A DNA stretch of 64,000 nt from Natronoglomus mannanivorans (GTDB lineage: Archaea; Halobacteriota; Halobacteria; Halobacteriales; Natrialbaceae). The notes below the pieces were generated by a model, which worked only from the letters and a program-made list of their open reading frames with translations, ran no database searches and had not been told where the DNA came from. The DNA lies in assembly GCA_025517485.1 (NCBI GenBank), contig JAOPKB010000002.1, positions 248,001-312,000 of the forward strand. The letters are read 5' to 3'. Below, piece after piece: positions 26,829-35,363 of the stretch. The position numbers and the translations under genes are program-made. How positions within the stretch are numbered: position 1 is the first letter of the stretch; each line of letters starts with the position of its first letter.

Positions 26829-27814
26829 GTTCACAGACAGATACCGACACGACCGCCGAGGTCAGACACTTCATCGACGTCGACGACCTCTCTCGAGACG
26901 AACTGTTCGCGGTCCTCGACCGAGCGGCGGCGTACAAACTCGCCCAACAGAACGGCGACGATCATGCCGATCTGGCGGGGCAGACCCTCGGCATGCTCTT
27001 CCAGAAGCCGAGTACGCGCACCCGCGTCTCCTTCGAGACCGGAATGACCCAGCTGGGCGGCCACGCCATCTTCCTCGGCGCCGACGACATCCAGCTGGGA
27101 CGGGGCGAGCCCCTGAAGGACACCTCGAGAACCCTCTCGCGATACGTCGACTGCGTGATGGCGCGGGTGTTCAAACACGAGAACATGGAGGTGCTCGCGG
27201 AGTACGCCGACGTCCCGATCGTCAACGGGCTCACCGACGACGCCCACCCCTGCCAGACGCTGGCGGATCTGCTGACGATCCGCGAGCACTTCGGTGGGTT
27301 CGACGGCGTCTCCGGAAGCGAAGCGAGCGGAGGCTCGTCGGATGGAAGATCCGACGGTGTGTCGGTGACCTGGATCGGCGACGGCAACAACGTCGCCCAG
27401 TCGCTCGTCCTCGGCTGTGCGATCACCGGGATCGACCTCACCGTCGTCACACCACCCGAACACGCCGTCGACGATGCCGTCGTGGAGCGTGCCGCCGAAC
27501 TCGGCGAGGCGCCGGAGACGACGACCGACCCGCTCGAGGCGGTCGCGGGCGCGAACGTCGTCTACACCGACGTCTGGGTGAGCATGGGCCAAGAGGACGA
27601 ACGCGACACGCGCCTGCGCCGGTTCGACGGCTTTCAGGTCAACGAGACGTTGCTCGAGGCGGCCGACGACCCGGTCGTCATGCACTGTCTGCCCGCCCAT
27701 CGCGGCGAGGAGATCACCGACGACGTCATCGAGAGCGATCAGTCGATCGTCTTCGAGCAGGCCGAGAATCGCCTGCACGCCCAGAAGGCGTTGCTGGCGA
27801 CGCTGGTCGAGTAG
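26825..27814 (+). CDS. argF: Ornithine carbamoyltransferase
   Basis: It forms citrulline from ornithine and carbamoyl phosphate, linking the LysW branch to argG and argH. The protein has 329 residues. The carbamoyl-phosphate loop KPSTRTRVSFE and the HCLPAHRGEEI motif are intact, and DDAHPCQTLADLLTI is as expected. A Gly/Ser-rich insertion of about 18 residues (GSEASGGSSDGRSDG) follows REHFGGFDGV, between the two domains. It is absent from most family members and is probably a flexible loop. Last gene of the cluster. Confidence 0.95.
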   Translation: MSSQTDTDTTAEVRHFIDVDDLSRDELFAVLDRAAAYKLAQQNGDDHADLAGQTLGMLFQKPSTRTRVSFETGMTQLGGHAIFLGADDIQLGRGEPLKDTSRTLSRYVDCVMARVFKHENMEVLAEYADVPIVNGLTDDAHPCQTLADLLTIREHFGGFDGVSGSEASGGSSDGRSDGVSVTWIGDGNNVAQSLVLGCAITGIDLTVVTPPEHAVDDAVVERAAELGEAPETTTDPLEAVAGANVVYTDVWVSMGQEDERDTRLRRFDGFQVNETLLEAADDPVVMHCLPAHRGEEITDDVIESDQSIVFEQAENRLHAQKALLATLVE

Positions 27815-28080
27815 CGCGATCGGACAGTCTCGAGTCCAGGCCCGGACTCGGGATACGGTTTCGAACGGCGGTGTCTGCGTATCGGTTCGATCGTCGTTTC
27901 TCGCTGTCTTCCTCATCGAGACCGACGAGTCGATGCGGACAACTGTTTCTCGCACGACCGTCCAGAACGTCGATTCAACTGACCGACATTAATACCGGCT
28001 TCTCGTCACCGTCGACCCTGCTGAACACCGTTAGCGACCGCATTACTAATGGCCCACTTTGCCTACGTCGACGTGGCAGC

Positions 28081-28131
28081 ATGGCACTCAGGCTGCTGCT
28101 CGCCACGCACTCACTGCCTGGGGGCAAGTGA
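28081..28131 (+). CDS. Possible 16-residue leader ORF upstream of thrC
   Basis: ATG at 28081 opens a 16-codon frame, MALRLLLATHSLPGGK, whose end enters the folded region at 28106-28160. It is Leu-rich with one Thr codon. There is no convincing TATA box at leaderless distance: ATTAATAC near 27990 would give a transcript start about 60 nt upstream. It could be a chance ORF and is listed because it overlaps the structured region. Confidence 0.2.
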   Translation: MALRLLLATHSLPGGK

Positions 28132-28160
28132 AAGACCCGTGACGGGTCGCGTGAGTGAGC
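28106..28160 (+). ncRNA. Candidate structured leader element upstream of thrC (three-way junction)
   Basis: Within 55 bases there are three nested pairings: an outer stem CACTCAC (28108-28114) with GTGAGTG (28151-28157), extended by GC/GC across a bulged A; hairpin one TGCC-TGGG-GGCA (28115-28126); and hairpin two GACCC-GTGAC-GGGTC (28134-28148). Together they make a compact three-way junction about 180 nt before thrC. It matches no riboswitch consensus I know (TPP, fluoride, SAM or others). It may be a regulatory leader or a small RNA. The remainder of the gap 27815-28337 shows only a weak ATTAATAC promoter-like site near 27990. Confidence 0.35.
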
Positions 28161-28337
28161 GATGGGGACGAAGAAGGGATATCATCGGACACCGGGTGGC
28201 GTCCATTTTTGGTGTGTTCGAATCGGGTACGGAGTGGCGATCATCGACCATCGATCGCTGAACATCGAACGGCGACCACTCGAGGCGCCGAGGCCAAACC
28301 CACCCACTTTTCCTCCCCGCGCGCCTCTCGGCTCGTA

Positions 28338-29597
28338 ATGAGTCTCAGTCTATCCGCCGAGAGACAGGAGCCACCGGCCGAGGCGGCCGACGGCGCCTGG
28401 CTCGAGTGCATCGAGTGCGGTGACACCTTCGGGCCCTTCGACGCAGTCCGGTACACCTGCGACGACTGCGACGGCTTGCTCGAGGTCCGCTACACCGACC
28501 TGCCGACGTTCGAGGACTTCTCGGGCAGCGGCGTCTGGCGGTACAACGCGGCCCTGCCCCTGGAATCGGGCGTCACGATCCAGGAGGGGGCGACGCCGCT
28601 GTACCGCGTGCCCCGTCTCGAGGACGATGTCGGCGTGGAAGCCCTCCGGATCAAACACGAGGGAATGAATCCGACGGGATCGTTCAAAGACCGCGGAATG
28701 ACCGTCGGGGTCGCCGTCGCCCGCGAACTGGGCGTCGACCGGCTCGCCTGCGCCTCCACGGGGAACACGAGCGCCGCTCTCGCCGCCTACGGCTCGCGAG
28801 CGGGGATGCAGACGCTCGTCTTGCTCCCCGCCGGCAAGGTCGCCGCCGGGAAGGTCGCCCAGGCCAGTCTCCACGGCGCGCGCATCCTCGAGGTCGACGG
28901 CAACTTCGACGCCTGCCTCGACGTCGTCCAGGACCTCGCTGCCCGCGGCGAGGCCTACCTGCTGAACTCGCTGAATCCCTTCCGACTCGAGGGCCAGAAG
29001 ACGATCGGCCTCGAGATTCTCGAGGCGTTTCTCGCCGACTACGACGCCGTCCCGGACCGGATCGTCCTACCGGTGGGCAACGCGGGCAACACCGCAGCGC
29101 TGTACAAGGCGTTTCGCGAACTCGTCCAGTCGGGCGCGCTCGCCCGCGAGGACGTCCCCAAACTCACGGGCGTCCAGGCCGAGGGCGCGGCGCCGATGGT
29201 CGAGGCCGTCGAGAACGACGCGGACGAGGTCCGCCGCTGGGACGACGTCGAGACGCGGGCGACCGCCATCCGAATCGGGAACCCGGTCAACGCGCCCAAG
29301 GCGCTGCCGGGGATTCGCGAGACCGGCGGGACCGCAGTCTCGGTTTCCGACGAGGAAATCACCGACGCCCAGCGCGACCTCGCGGGCGAGGGGATCGGCG
29401 TCGAACCCGCCTCCGCGGCCTCGCTCGCCGGACTGCGAAAACTGCGCGCCGAGGGCGTCGTCGACAGCGACGAGCGCGTCGTTTGTCTCACGACCGGCCA
29501 CCTCCTGAAAGACCCCGACGCCGCCGCCGCGGCCGGCAACGATCCGGAACCGGTTCCGGCGGAGACCGAAGGCGTCCTCGAGCACTTGCAGGGCTGA
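28338..29597 (+). CDS. thrC: Threonine synthase
   Basis: This PLP enzyme converts O-phosphohomoserine to threonine. The protein has 419 residues. An N-terminal zinc-ribbon-like segment, CIECGDTF ... YTCDDCDG (residues 28-50), precedes the fold-type II core. NPTGSFKDRG carries the PLP lysine, and LPVGNAGNTAALYKAF is the phosphate-binding loop. Starts at ATG 28338; a longer reading from 28155 runs through the leader region and is rejected. It is followed by a perfect palindrome at 29639. Upstream there is a possible structured leader. Confidence 0.94.
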   Translation: MSLSLSAERQEPPAEAADGAWLECIECGDTFGPFDAVRYTCDDCDGLLEVRYTDLPTFEDFSGSGVWRYNAALPLESGVTIQEGATPLYRVPRLEDDVGVEALRIKHEGMNPTGSFKDRGMTVGVAVARELGVDRLACASTGNTSAALAAYGSRAGMQTLVLLPAGKVAAGKVAQASLHGARILEVDGNFDACLDVVQDLAARGEAYLLNSLNPFRLEGQKTIGLEILEAFLADYDAVPDRIVLPVGNAGNTAALYKAFRELVQSGALAREDVPKLTGVQAEGAAPMVEAVENDADEVRRWDDVETRATAIRIGNPVNAPKALPGIRETGGTAVSVSDEEITDAQRDLAGEGIGVEPASAASLAGLRKLRAEGVVDSDERVVCLTTGHLLKDPDAAAAAGNDPEPVPAETEGVLEHLQG

Positions 29598-29638
29598 CTT
29601 CCCGCTTCGACTCGGTTTTCAGACGCTCGAACGACACC

Positions 29639-29656
29639 CGTCAGACTCGTCTGACG
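29639..29656. terminator. Perfect palindrome between thrC and the coiled-coil gene
   Basis: CGTCAGACTCGTCTGACG lies 42 bases after the thrC stop. It is a likely transcript-end or protein-binding site. A TATA-like ACTTTAGTC follows at 29671-29679, about 30 nt before the next start, so the palindrome also lies just upstream of that promoter. Confidence 0.4.
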
Positions 29657-29704
29657 GACGACTGACTGACACTTTAGTCGGATCGGATCGTAGGAATAGT
29701 CCCG

Positions 29705-30250
29705 ATGTCAGCCGCGCATCGCCACACCACCCCAGACCCCGACCACAACTCCCCCGCTGGCGCTTCATCGTCGCACCTCGAGACACCCCACACCGACTCG
29801 CGCGTCGACGACGCGTCACCTCCGAGTGTATCGCCGACCGAGTACAGCAGTTCTCGGTCCAGACGCCAACATCCCTGTCAGACGCAGTCATACACACAAT
29901 CGACAGCCGGGCACACGCGAACGCAGACGGACGCGCTCACCGCCCAAATCGAACAGACGCAGTTGCGAACCCGCGTCGCCGCACTCGAGCGAGAACTCGC
30001 CGCGAGCCGGCGCAACCAGCAAGCGATCGTCGACCAGTACGAACGCGTCCTCGAGGACCGCGAGTGCTGTGCCGAGAAACCGGATCGCGAGACGGAGTCG
30101 ACTGCCGTCGGGCAGCGTCGAACGGATGACGGCTCCGACGACGCACGGTCCCGGGCTGAGTCAGAGTCGAGTTCAGGTTCCGATTCGAAAGGAAGCATCG
30201 CCGAACTGGGCGCACACGTTCGGCGGGCTCTCGCGAGCGTCTCCCGCTAA
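29705..30250 (+). CDS. Hypothetical protein with a central coiled coil
   Basis: A 181-residue protein of no recognised family. Residues 1-75 are low-complexity, rich in Ser, Thr, Pro and His. Residues 78-120 (QIEQTQLRTRVAALERELAA ... QAIVDQYERVLEDRE) form a clear heptad coiled coil. The tail is Ser/Asp-rich and ends IAELGAHVRRALASVSR, a possible amphipathic helix. No signal or membrane segment. The TATA-like box 30 nt upstream supports the start. A role in self-association or as a scaffold is plausible but unproven. Confidence 0.55.
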   Translation: MSAAHRHTTPDPDHNSPAGASSSHLETPHTDSRVDDASPPSVSPTEYSSSRSRRQHPCQTQSYTQSTAGHTRTQTDALTAQIEQTQLRTRVAALERELAASRRNQQAIVDQYERVLEDRECCAEKPDRETESTAVGQRRTDDGSDDARSRAESESSSGSDSKGSIAELGAHVRRALASVSR

Positions 30251-30305
30251 CCGCGACACCCTCCGCACCCACGTCTACAGAGGCACCCGTTTCGCCGTTC
30301 GGTTC

Positions 30306-30337
30306 GTTTTTCTCGAGACCGCGAGCGACTCGCTCGC
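30306..30337 (+). terminator. T-run and palindrome after the coiled-coil gene
   Basis: A T5 run (30307-30311) followed by GCGAGCGA-C-TCGCTCGC (30321-30337) lies 56-87 bases after the stop at 30250. It is a candidate 3' end. The rest of 30251-30513 holds no gene I can support. Confidence 0.3.
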
Positions 30338-30477
30338 CGGGTCACATCGTCGTCCGAACGCGGGGTTCGAGGGCTATCGACGAGTTCGGAAGGAGTTCGC
30401 CGTGGGCGTGCTGACCGTAGCACGTGACTCGAGGTTGAATGTGAACGCATATCGGTGACTGTCGACGGTCCGTCTCG

Positions 30478-30483
30478 AAAAAA
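30478..30483 (-). terminator. T6 tract downstream of serA
   Basis: On the minus strand a TTTTTT run lies about 31 bases beyond the serA stop codon, the type of U-tract that ends archaeal transcripts. Confidence 0.35.
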
Positions 30484-30513
30484 CGTCCGAGCGACAGCGT
30501 CCGAAACGCGCGA

Positions 30514-32100
30514 TCAGGACTGGCCGTTCAGCGTGATGTAGCGGACGCCGATGACTCGCTCGTCGGACTCGAGTTCCTCGCGTGCCGCGTCGGGGACTTC
30601 GCCGTCGACGTTGTACACCGTCAGCGCCTCGCCGCCGATGGCTTCGCGGGCGTTGAACATACCGGCGATGTTGACGCCGTGGTTGCCCATGACGGTCCCG
30701 ATGAGGCCGATGACGCCCGGTTCGTCCGTGTTGCGCGTGATGACCATCCGTCCGTGGGGGATGGCGTCGACGCGGTAGCCGTCGACGCGGACGATCCGCG
30801 GGTCGTTGCCGGCGAAGAGGGTCCCGTCGACGGAGACCTCGTCCTCGCCGTCGCTGACGGCCACGGAGATCAGACTCTGGAAGTCCTCAGCCTGCTTGGT
30901 CTTTGACTCGGTAACGTCGACGCCGCGGTCCTCGGCGATCTGGGGCGCGTTGACCGCGTTGACCTGCCACTCGAGCGGCGAGAAGACGCCCTTCAGTGCC
31001 GAGGCGGTGACGAAGTCGACGTCCTCGTCGGCAATGTCGCCCTCGTAGGTGACCTCGATGGACGCGATACGACCGTCGAGTAACTGTGCGGCGACCTTGC
31101 CGGCGGTCTCGGCTAAGTCGACGTAGGGCTCGAGGCGGGGGAACGCGCTCTCGTCGATCGAGGGCGCGTTGAGCGCGTTCATGACGGGCTCGTTCTCGAG
31201 TGCGGCGACGACCTGTTCGGCCGTCGAGGTCGCGACGTTCTCCTGGGCCGCCTCCGTGGAGGCGCCGAGGTGGGGCGTGACGATGATGTCGTCGACGTAC
31301 AGCAGCGGCGAGTCCTCGGGAAGTGGTTCCTCCGCGAAGACGTCCAGTGCCGCACCGGCGACGGTGCCGTCTTCGACTTTCGCCGCCAGCGCGTCCTCGT
31401 CGACGACGCCGCCGCGAGCGCAGTTGACCAGATAGCCGCCCTCGAGCAGTTCGAGTTCCTCGTCGCTGATCAGGTCCTCGGTTTCGGGGGTCAACGGCGT
31501 GTGGACGGTGACGAAGTCCGCACGCTCGATACACTCCTCGAACTCGACGAGTTCGGCGCCGATGCGCTCGACGCGCTCTTCGCTGATGTAGGGGTCGAAC
31601 GTGACGATGTCCATCCCCAGCGAGTCGAGTTTCTTCGCGACCTCCTGGCCGACGCGGCCGAAGCCGACGACGCCCAGGGTCTTGCCGTTGACTTCGGCCC
31701 CGAGGTAGTCGCTTTTGGCCCACTCGCCGGCTTTCAGTCGGGTGTGTGCCTGCGGGATCGAGCGCGCCGCGGCGAACGCCATCGCGACGGTGTGCTCTGC
31801 GGCCGCACGGACGTTCCCTTCGGGGGCGTTCGCGACGATCACGCCGTGTTCGGTGGCGGCGTCTCTGTCGATGTTGTCGACGCCGATGCCCGCCCGGCCG
31901 ACGATGACGAGGTCGTCGGCCGCCTCGAACACCTCTTCGGTGACTTCGGTTCCCGACCGAACGATCAACGCGTTGGCGTCGGAAACTGCCTCGAGGAGGT
32001 CCTCGCCCTCGATTTCGTAGTCTGTTCGGACGTCGTGGCCTGCTTCACGGAGTACGTCCAGACCCGCGTCGGCGATCGGGTCTGTGACCAGCACCTTCAT
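30514..32100 (-). CDS. serA: D-3-phosphoglycerate dehydrogenase
   Basis: It oxidises 3-phosphoglycerate with NAD, the first step of serine synthesis. The 528-residue long form has a nucleotide-binding motif LGVVGFGRVGQEVAKKL (about residues 141-157), catalytic Arg in NCARGGVVDEDAL, and catalytic His in TPHLGASTEAAQENV. The intervening ASB-type domain follows. A C-terminal ACT domain (ITRNTDEPGVIGLIGTVMG ... NIAGM) is the usual site of serine feedback inhibition. TATA-like GTTTACCC on the minus strand lies 27 nt before the ATG, implying a leaderless transcript. Divergent from serB across 176 bp. Confidence 0.95.
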   Translation of the reverse strand: MKVLVTDPIADAGLDVLREAGHDVRTDYEIEGEDLLEAVSDANALIVRSGTEVTEEVFEAADDLVIVGRAGIGVDNIDRDAATEHGVIVANAPEGNVRAAAEHTVAMAFAAARSIPQAHTRLKAGEWAKSDYLGAEVNGKTLGVVGFGRVGQEVAKKLDSLGMDIVTFDPYISEERVERIGAELVEFEECIERADFVTVHTPLTPETEDLISDEELELLEGGYLVNCARGGVVDEDALAAKVEDGTVAGAALDVFAEEPLPEDSPLLYVDDIIVTPHLGASTEAAQENVATSTAEQVVAALENEPVMNALNAPSIDESAFPRLEPYVDLAETAGKVAAQLLDGRIASIEVTYEGDIADEDVDFVTASALKGVFSPLEWQVNAVNAPQIAEDRGVDVTESKTKQAEDFQSLISVAVSDGEDEVSVDGTLFAGNDPRIVRVDGYRVDAIPHGRMVITRNTDEPGVIGLIGTVMGNHGVNIAGMFNAREAIGGEALTVYNVDGEVPDAAREELESDERVIGVRYITLNGQS

Positions 32101-32276
32101 GCGCGAGTCAACCGGTCGGAGCGGGTAAACCCTTCCGTTGTGTGCAGAACTGGCAGTTTTCGGTCCGCGTTAGCGAGTGACTTGGTCGTTCGTTCGAAAA
32201 TCGATCGCTGGCGTGATCGCCACGCGCCCAGAGAGAAACCTGAACTGGTTTATCCCGTCGGCGATAACCGCGCAGC
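32101..32276. promoter_or_regulatory. Divergent serA/serB promoter region
   Basis: The minus-strand box GTTTACCC (32123-32130) is 27 nt from the serA start, and the plus-strand box GGTTTATCC (32247-32255) is 26 nt from the serB start. Both genes appear leaderless and can share regulators bound between the boxes. No clear operator palindrome was seen. Confidence 0.5.
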
Positions 32277-32927
32277 ATGACACTCGTCGCCTTCGACTTC
32301 GACGGGACGCTATCGGACTCGGAGATGACCGTCCTCCTCGGCGAACGGATCGACGTCGCCGACGAGATGGCCGACATCACCGAACGCGCGATGAACGACG
32401 AAATCGGCTACGCCGAGAGCCTGCGCCAGCGCGCGGCGCTGCTCGAGGGACTGCCGAACGCGGAGGCCGAGGCCGCCTACGATCGGGTCGAACTCCGCCC
32501 GGACGCTGCCTCTCTCATCGACGCCCTCAACGGAGCGGGCATCACCACCGCGATCCTCACCGGCGGCTTCCAGCGCGGCGTCGAGAGTGCCCTCGAACGC
32601 GAGGGGACCGCAGTCGACCACATCGTCTCCAACCGCCTCCCCGTCGCCGACGGCGAACTCACCGGCGACGTCGAAGGATCACTCATCGAGGGGACCAAAG
32701 ACACCGCCCTCGAGACCCTCGCGGACGCACAGGGCGTCGACCTCGCGGAGACGGTCGCCGTCGGCGACGGGGCCAACGACCTGCCGATGTTGAAAGTCGC
32801 CGGGCTGGCGGTCGGCTTCGACCCGAAACCGGCCGTCGAACCTCACTGCGACGTCGTCGTCACCTCGATGCAGGAACTCCACGAATTGCTGGTCGAAGAA
32901 GATGTTCTCACCGGCGAGACGGCGTAG
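32277..32927 (+). CDS. serB: Phosphoserine phosphatase
   Basis: A HAD-superfamily phosphatase of 216 residues that releases serine from phosphoserine, the last step of the pathway. FDFDGTLSD holds nucleophile Asp7 and acid Asp9. ILTGGFQRGVESALER carries motif II (Thr), and VAVGDGANDLPMLKVAG is the metal-binding motif IV. A SerB-type helical cap lies at about residues 20-70. It is divergently paired with serA. The intermediate transaminase is not adjacent; the class V aminotransferase at 54812 is a candidate. Confidence 0.92.
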   Translation: MTLVAFDFDGTLSDSEMTVLLGERIDVADEMADITERAMNDEIGYAESLRQRAALLEGLPNAEAEAAYDRVELRPDAASLIDALNGAGITTAILTGGFQRGVESALEREGTAVDHIVSNRLPVADGELTGDVEGSLIEGTKDTALETLADAQGVDLAETVAVGDGANDLPMLKVAGLAVGFDPKPAVEPHCDVVVTSMQELHELLVEEDVLTGETA

Positions 32928-33074
32928 GTCTCTCGCTAACGCGGGCATTCGAGGACAAACCGAACGAAGACCCTCTCGAGAACACGAGAATCGTCTCGAG
33001 ACGACAGTGAATCCAGTGTCCCATTTCTGAAACCAACGGCGTTTTTACTCGCAATCGAGTGAGTTTCGATCGTA

Positions 33075-33488
33075 ATGTGGCAGGACTTCGTCTTCCTGAT
33101 CGGAAGTAGCCTCTCGATCGTCTTTCTCGCACCAACACTCCGTGATTCGTCCGCGCGTGTCCCGCTGGGGACCAGTCTCCCGTCGATGGGAATCGGTGCC
33201 GTGTACGCGTTCACGTTCGCGAGTCTGGGGATGACGTTCTCGGCGATGGGATCGCTCTCGGCGGCGACGATGTGGTCGTTAATCGCGCTCTACCGGTCGC
33301 CGGGCAGTCAGTCACCGACGCTGACGCGGCGAGAACGGTACTCGCTGTTCGCCGCCGACGTCCGGCGATGGTGCCAAGCCCTCGTTACCGGAACTGCAAC
33401 AGTCGAACAGTACGAGAGGAGACACGCACCTCGCCGTGAACACTCGTTGTCCGCTCACGCCCACACCCATACCCACACCGCCGACTAA
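33075..33488 (+). CDS. Hypothetical membrane protein
   Basis: A 137-residue protein. MWQDFVFLIGSSLSIVFLAP forms an N-terminal helix. A short loop (SARVPLGTSLPSMGIGAVYA) leads to a second and third hydrophobic stretch (FTFASLGMTFSAMGSLSAAT and MWSLIALY), and a basic cytoplasmic tail is rich in His and Thr at the very end. The TATA-like GTTTTTACTC lies about 25 nt before the ATG, as for a leaderless message. I recognise no functional motif. It precedes the histidine kinase gene by 118 bp on the same strand. Confidence 0.55.
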   Translation: MWQDFVFLIGSSLSIVFLAPTLRDSSARVPLGTSLPSMGIGAVYAFTFASLGMTFSAMGSLSAATMWSLIALYRSPGSQSPTLTRRERYSLFAADVRRWCQALVTGTATVEQYERRHAPRREHSLSAHAHTHTHTAD

Positions 33489-33606
33489 TTCTCCACGCTC
33501 TCACCACGAACGGCTCCGCCAACTCGAGTACGAACGGTCCGCTCGTTTCCGATCTCACGTTCCAACCGGCCGAAACGACGATACCCCTTCAGGAAAAGTA
33601 CCCCCC

Positions 33607-35337
33607 ATGGCGGTGACGTCACTACTGTTCGTGCTCGCACTCTGTTCGGGGATCGCGAGCATCGTCTGTGGTGTACTCGTCAGTCGTCGGTGGCACAAAC
33701 CCGGCGCGGACTGGTTCGTCGTCTGCGTCGTCGGCGCCGTCTGCTGGTCGTTCGCCTACGCCGCTGGCATGCTGGTATCCGATCCCGCAGTTCGATGGGT
33801 GTTCGAAATCCCGATCTGGGTCGGTCACGGAATCGTTCCGGTCGCGTTCCTCCTCTTCGTCCTCCGGTACACCGGTCGCGTCGAATCCCTGTCGGCCGTC
33901 CACCACCTGCTACTGTGGACGATTCCGCTCCTGACCGTCGTCGCCGTCCTCACGAACGACGTCCATCACCTGATGTGGTCGAACTTCCAGCTCGAGTCCG
34001 TCGGCGGTGCCGCGACGGTGTACTACGACAAAGGCCCGTGGCTCTACGTGCACAAACTGTACAGCTACGTGCTCATCGCAGGGGCGACGATCGTTCTGGT
34101 CCAGATGCTCGCCGCGCGCGACTCGCTGTACACTGCACAGGCAGGATTGCTCGTCGCGGTTTCGATTCCGCTGGTAGCGGGGAGTCTGCTCTGGCTGTTC
34201 GAAGTCGGTCCGTATCCGCAGGTGACGCTCACCCCGCTGCTGTTCGGTCCCGTCTTCGCCGTCGCCACGCTCGTCCTCTTTCGCAGTACGCTCTTCGACT
34301 CCGCACCGGCCGCCCGCCGGATCGGAAAACGGCGGGTGATCGACGACTTCGACGACAGCGTCGTCCTGCTCGACGACACCGACCGGATCGTCGATGCCAA
34401 CGACGCGGCCGAACGAACGCTCGAGACCGAGCGCGACGAACTGGTCGGCGAGTTTATCGACACGATCGTCCCCGAAACGTCGACCGGTGTCGAGCCCGGC
34501 CGGTTCACGGCTCGACTCGAGTCGGCCGCGGGCTATCGAACGTACGAGATCACCATCTCGACGGTCTCCGACGGTCGCGGGAACGCGCTCGGCCACTCGC
34601 TGGTCTTCCACGATATCACCACTGAAACCCAACGGCGACAGCGACTATCGGTGCTCAATCGCGTCCTTCGACACAACCTCCGCAACGACCTCAACGTGAT
34701 CCAGTCGTACGCGGCCCAACTCGAGGGACGCGTCGAACACCCGGACGACGAACTCGTCTCGGTGATCGTCGAGCAGTCGGCCAAACTCGCCACCCTCGGT
34801 GAGAAAGCCAGACGAATCGAACGGACCCTCGACACGCCCGGCGGCACCCCCGGACACGTGTCGATTGCCAGCGTGATCACGTCGGTCGTCGATAACTTCG
34901 ACGAGACCGACGCCACGTTTTCGATCACGGTCGGTGATCGATCACGCTCTCGAGACGAACTCCGCGAGGACGGGGGAGCGGAGGATATCGAGTTTCTGAC
35001 CTACCGATCGATCCTCGAGACCGTCCTCGAGGACGCAGTCGAGAACGCCGTCGTACACGGTGGCGAGTGCCCGTCGATCCGGATCGCCGCGACCCGTCGA
35101 GAGGACAGTGTCGAACTCGTCGTCACCGACGACGGGCCCGGAATCCCCGAAGTCGAACGCACGCCGCTCGAGACGGGGACGGAGACAGCCCTCGAACACG
35201 GCAGCGGGCTCGGCCTCTGGCTGATCGCCTGGGGGACCTCACAGCTGGGTGGATCGGTGACGTTTACGAACCTCGACGGCGAGCGTGGCGGGGCGGAGGT
35301 CCGATTTCAGTTGCCGACCTCGCCCGAGTCCGAATAG
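33607..35337 (+). CDS. Sensor histidine kinase with seven-helix N-terminus and PAS domain
   Basis: A 576-residue membrane kinase. Residues 1-235 form a seven-helix sensor region (starting MAVTSLLFVLALCSGIASIV, then repeated hydrophobic spans). A PAS domain lies at about 240-345 (DDSVVLLDDTDRIVDANDAA). The dimerisation/phosphotransfer helix has His356 in RVLRHNLRNDLNVIQ. The ATPase domain is at 475-572, with N-box EDAVENAVVH, G1 DDGPGIP and G2 GSGLGLW. No response regulator is adjacent, which is common in haloarchaea. ATG 33607 is chosen; an upstream in-frame extension into the previous gene lacks membrane-protein character. Confidence 0.88.
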   Translation: MAVTSLLFVLALCSGIASIVCGVLVSRRWHKPGADWFVVCVVGAVCWSFAYAAGMLVSDPAVRWVFEIPIWVGHGIVPVAFLLFVLRYTGRVESLSAVHHLLLWTIPLLTVVAVLTNDVHHLMWSNFQLESVGGAATVYYDKGPWLYVHKLYSYVLIAGATIVLVQMLAARDSLYTAQAGLLVAVSIPLVAGSLLWLFEVGPYPQVTLTPLLFGPVFAVATLVLFRSTLFDSAPAARRIGKRRVIDDFDDSVVLLDDTDRIVDANDAAERTLETERDELVGEFIDTIVPETSTGVEPGRFTARLESAAGYRTYEITISTVSDGRGNALGHSLVFHDITTETQRRQRLSVLNRVLRHNLRNDLNVIQSYAAQLEGRVEHPDDELVSVIVEQSAKLATLGEKARRIERTLDTPGGTPGHVSIASVITSVVDNFDETDATFSITVGDRSRSRDELREDGGAEDIEFLTYRSILETVLEDAVENAVVHGGECPSIRIAATRREDSVELVVTDDGPGIPEVERTPLETGTETALEHGSGLGLWLIAWGTSQLGGSVTFTNLDGERGGAEVRFQLPTSPESE

Positions 35338-35363
35338 CGGCGATCGGGGTCCGAGAAAGGAGG

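Noticed and set aside
28210..28240. tRNA-like T-loop TTCGAATC near 28216
   Set aside because: The flanking bases do not form a T-stem, and no anticodon or acceptor stem is found around it.
28049..28261. 70-codon ORF across the thrC leader
   Set aside because: It is rich in Arg, Ser, Cys and His, has no promoter at leaderless distance, and crosses all three stems of the predicted RNA fold.
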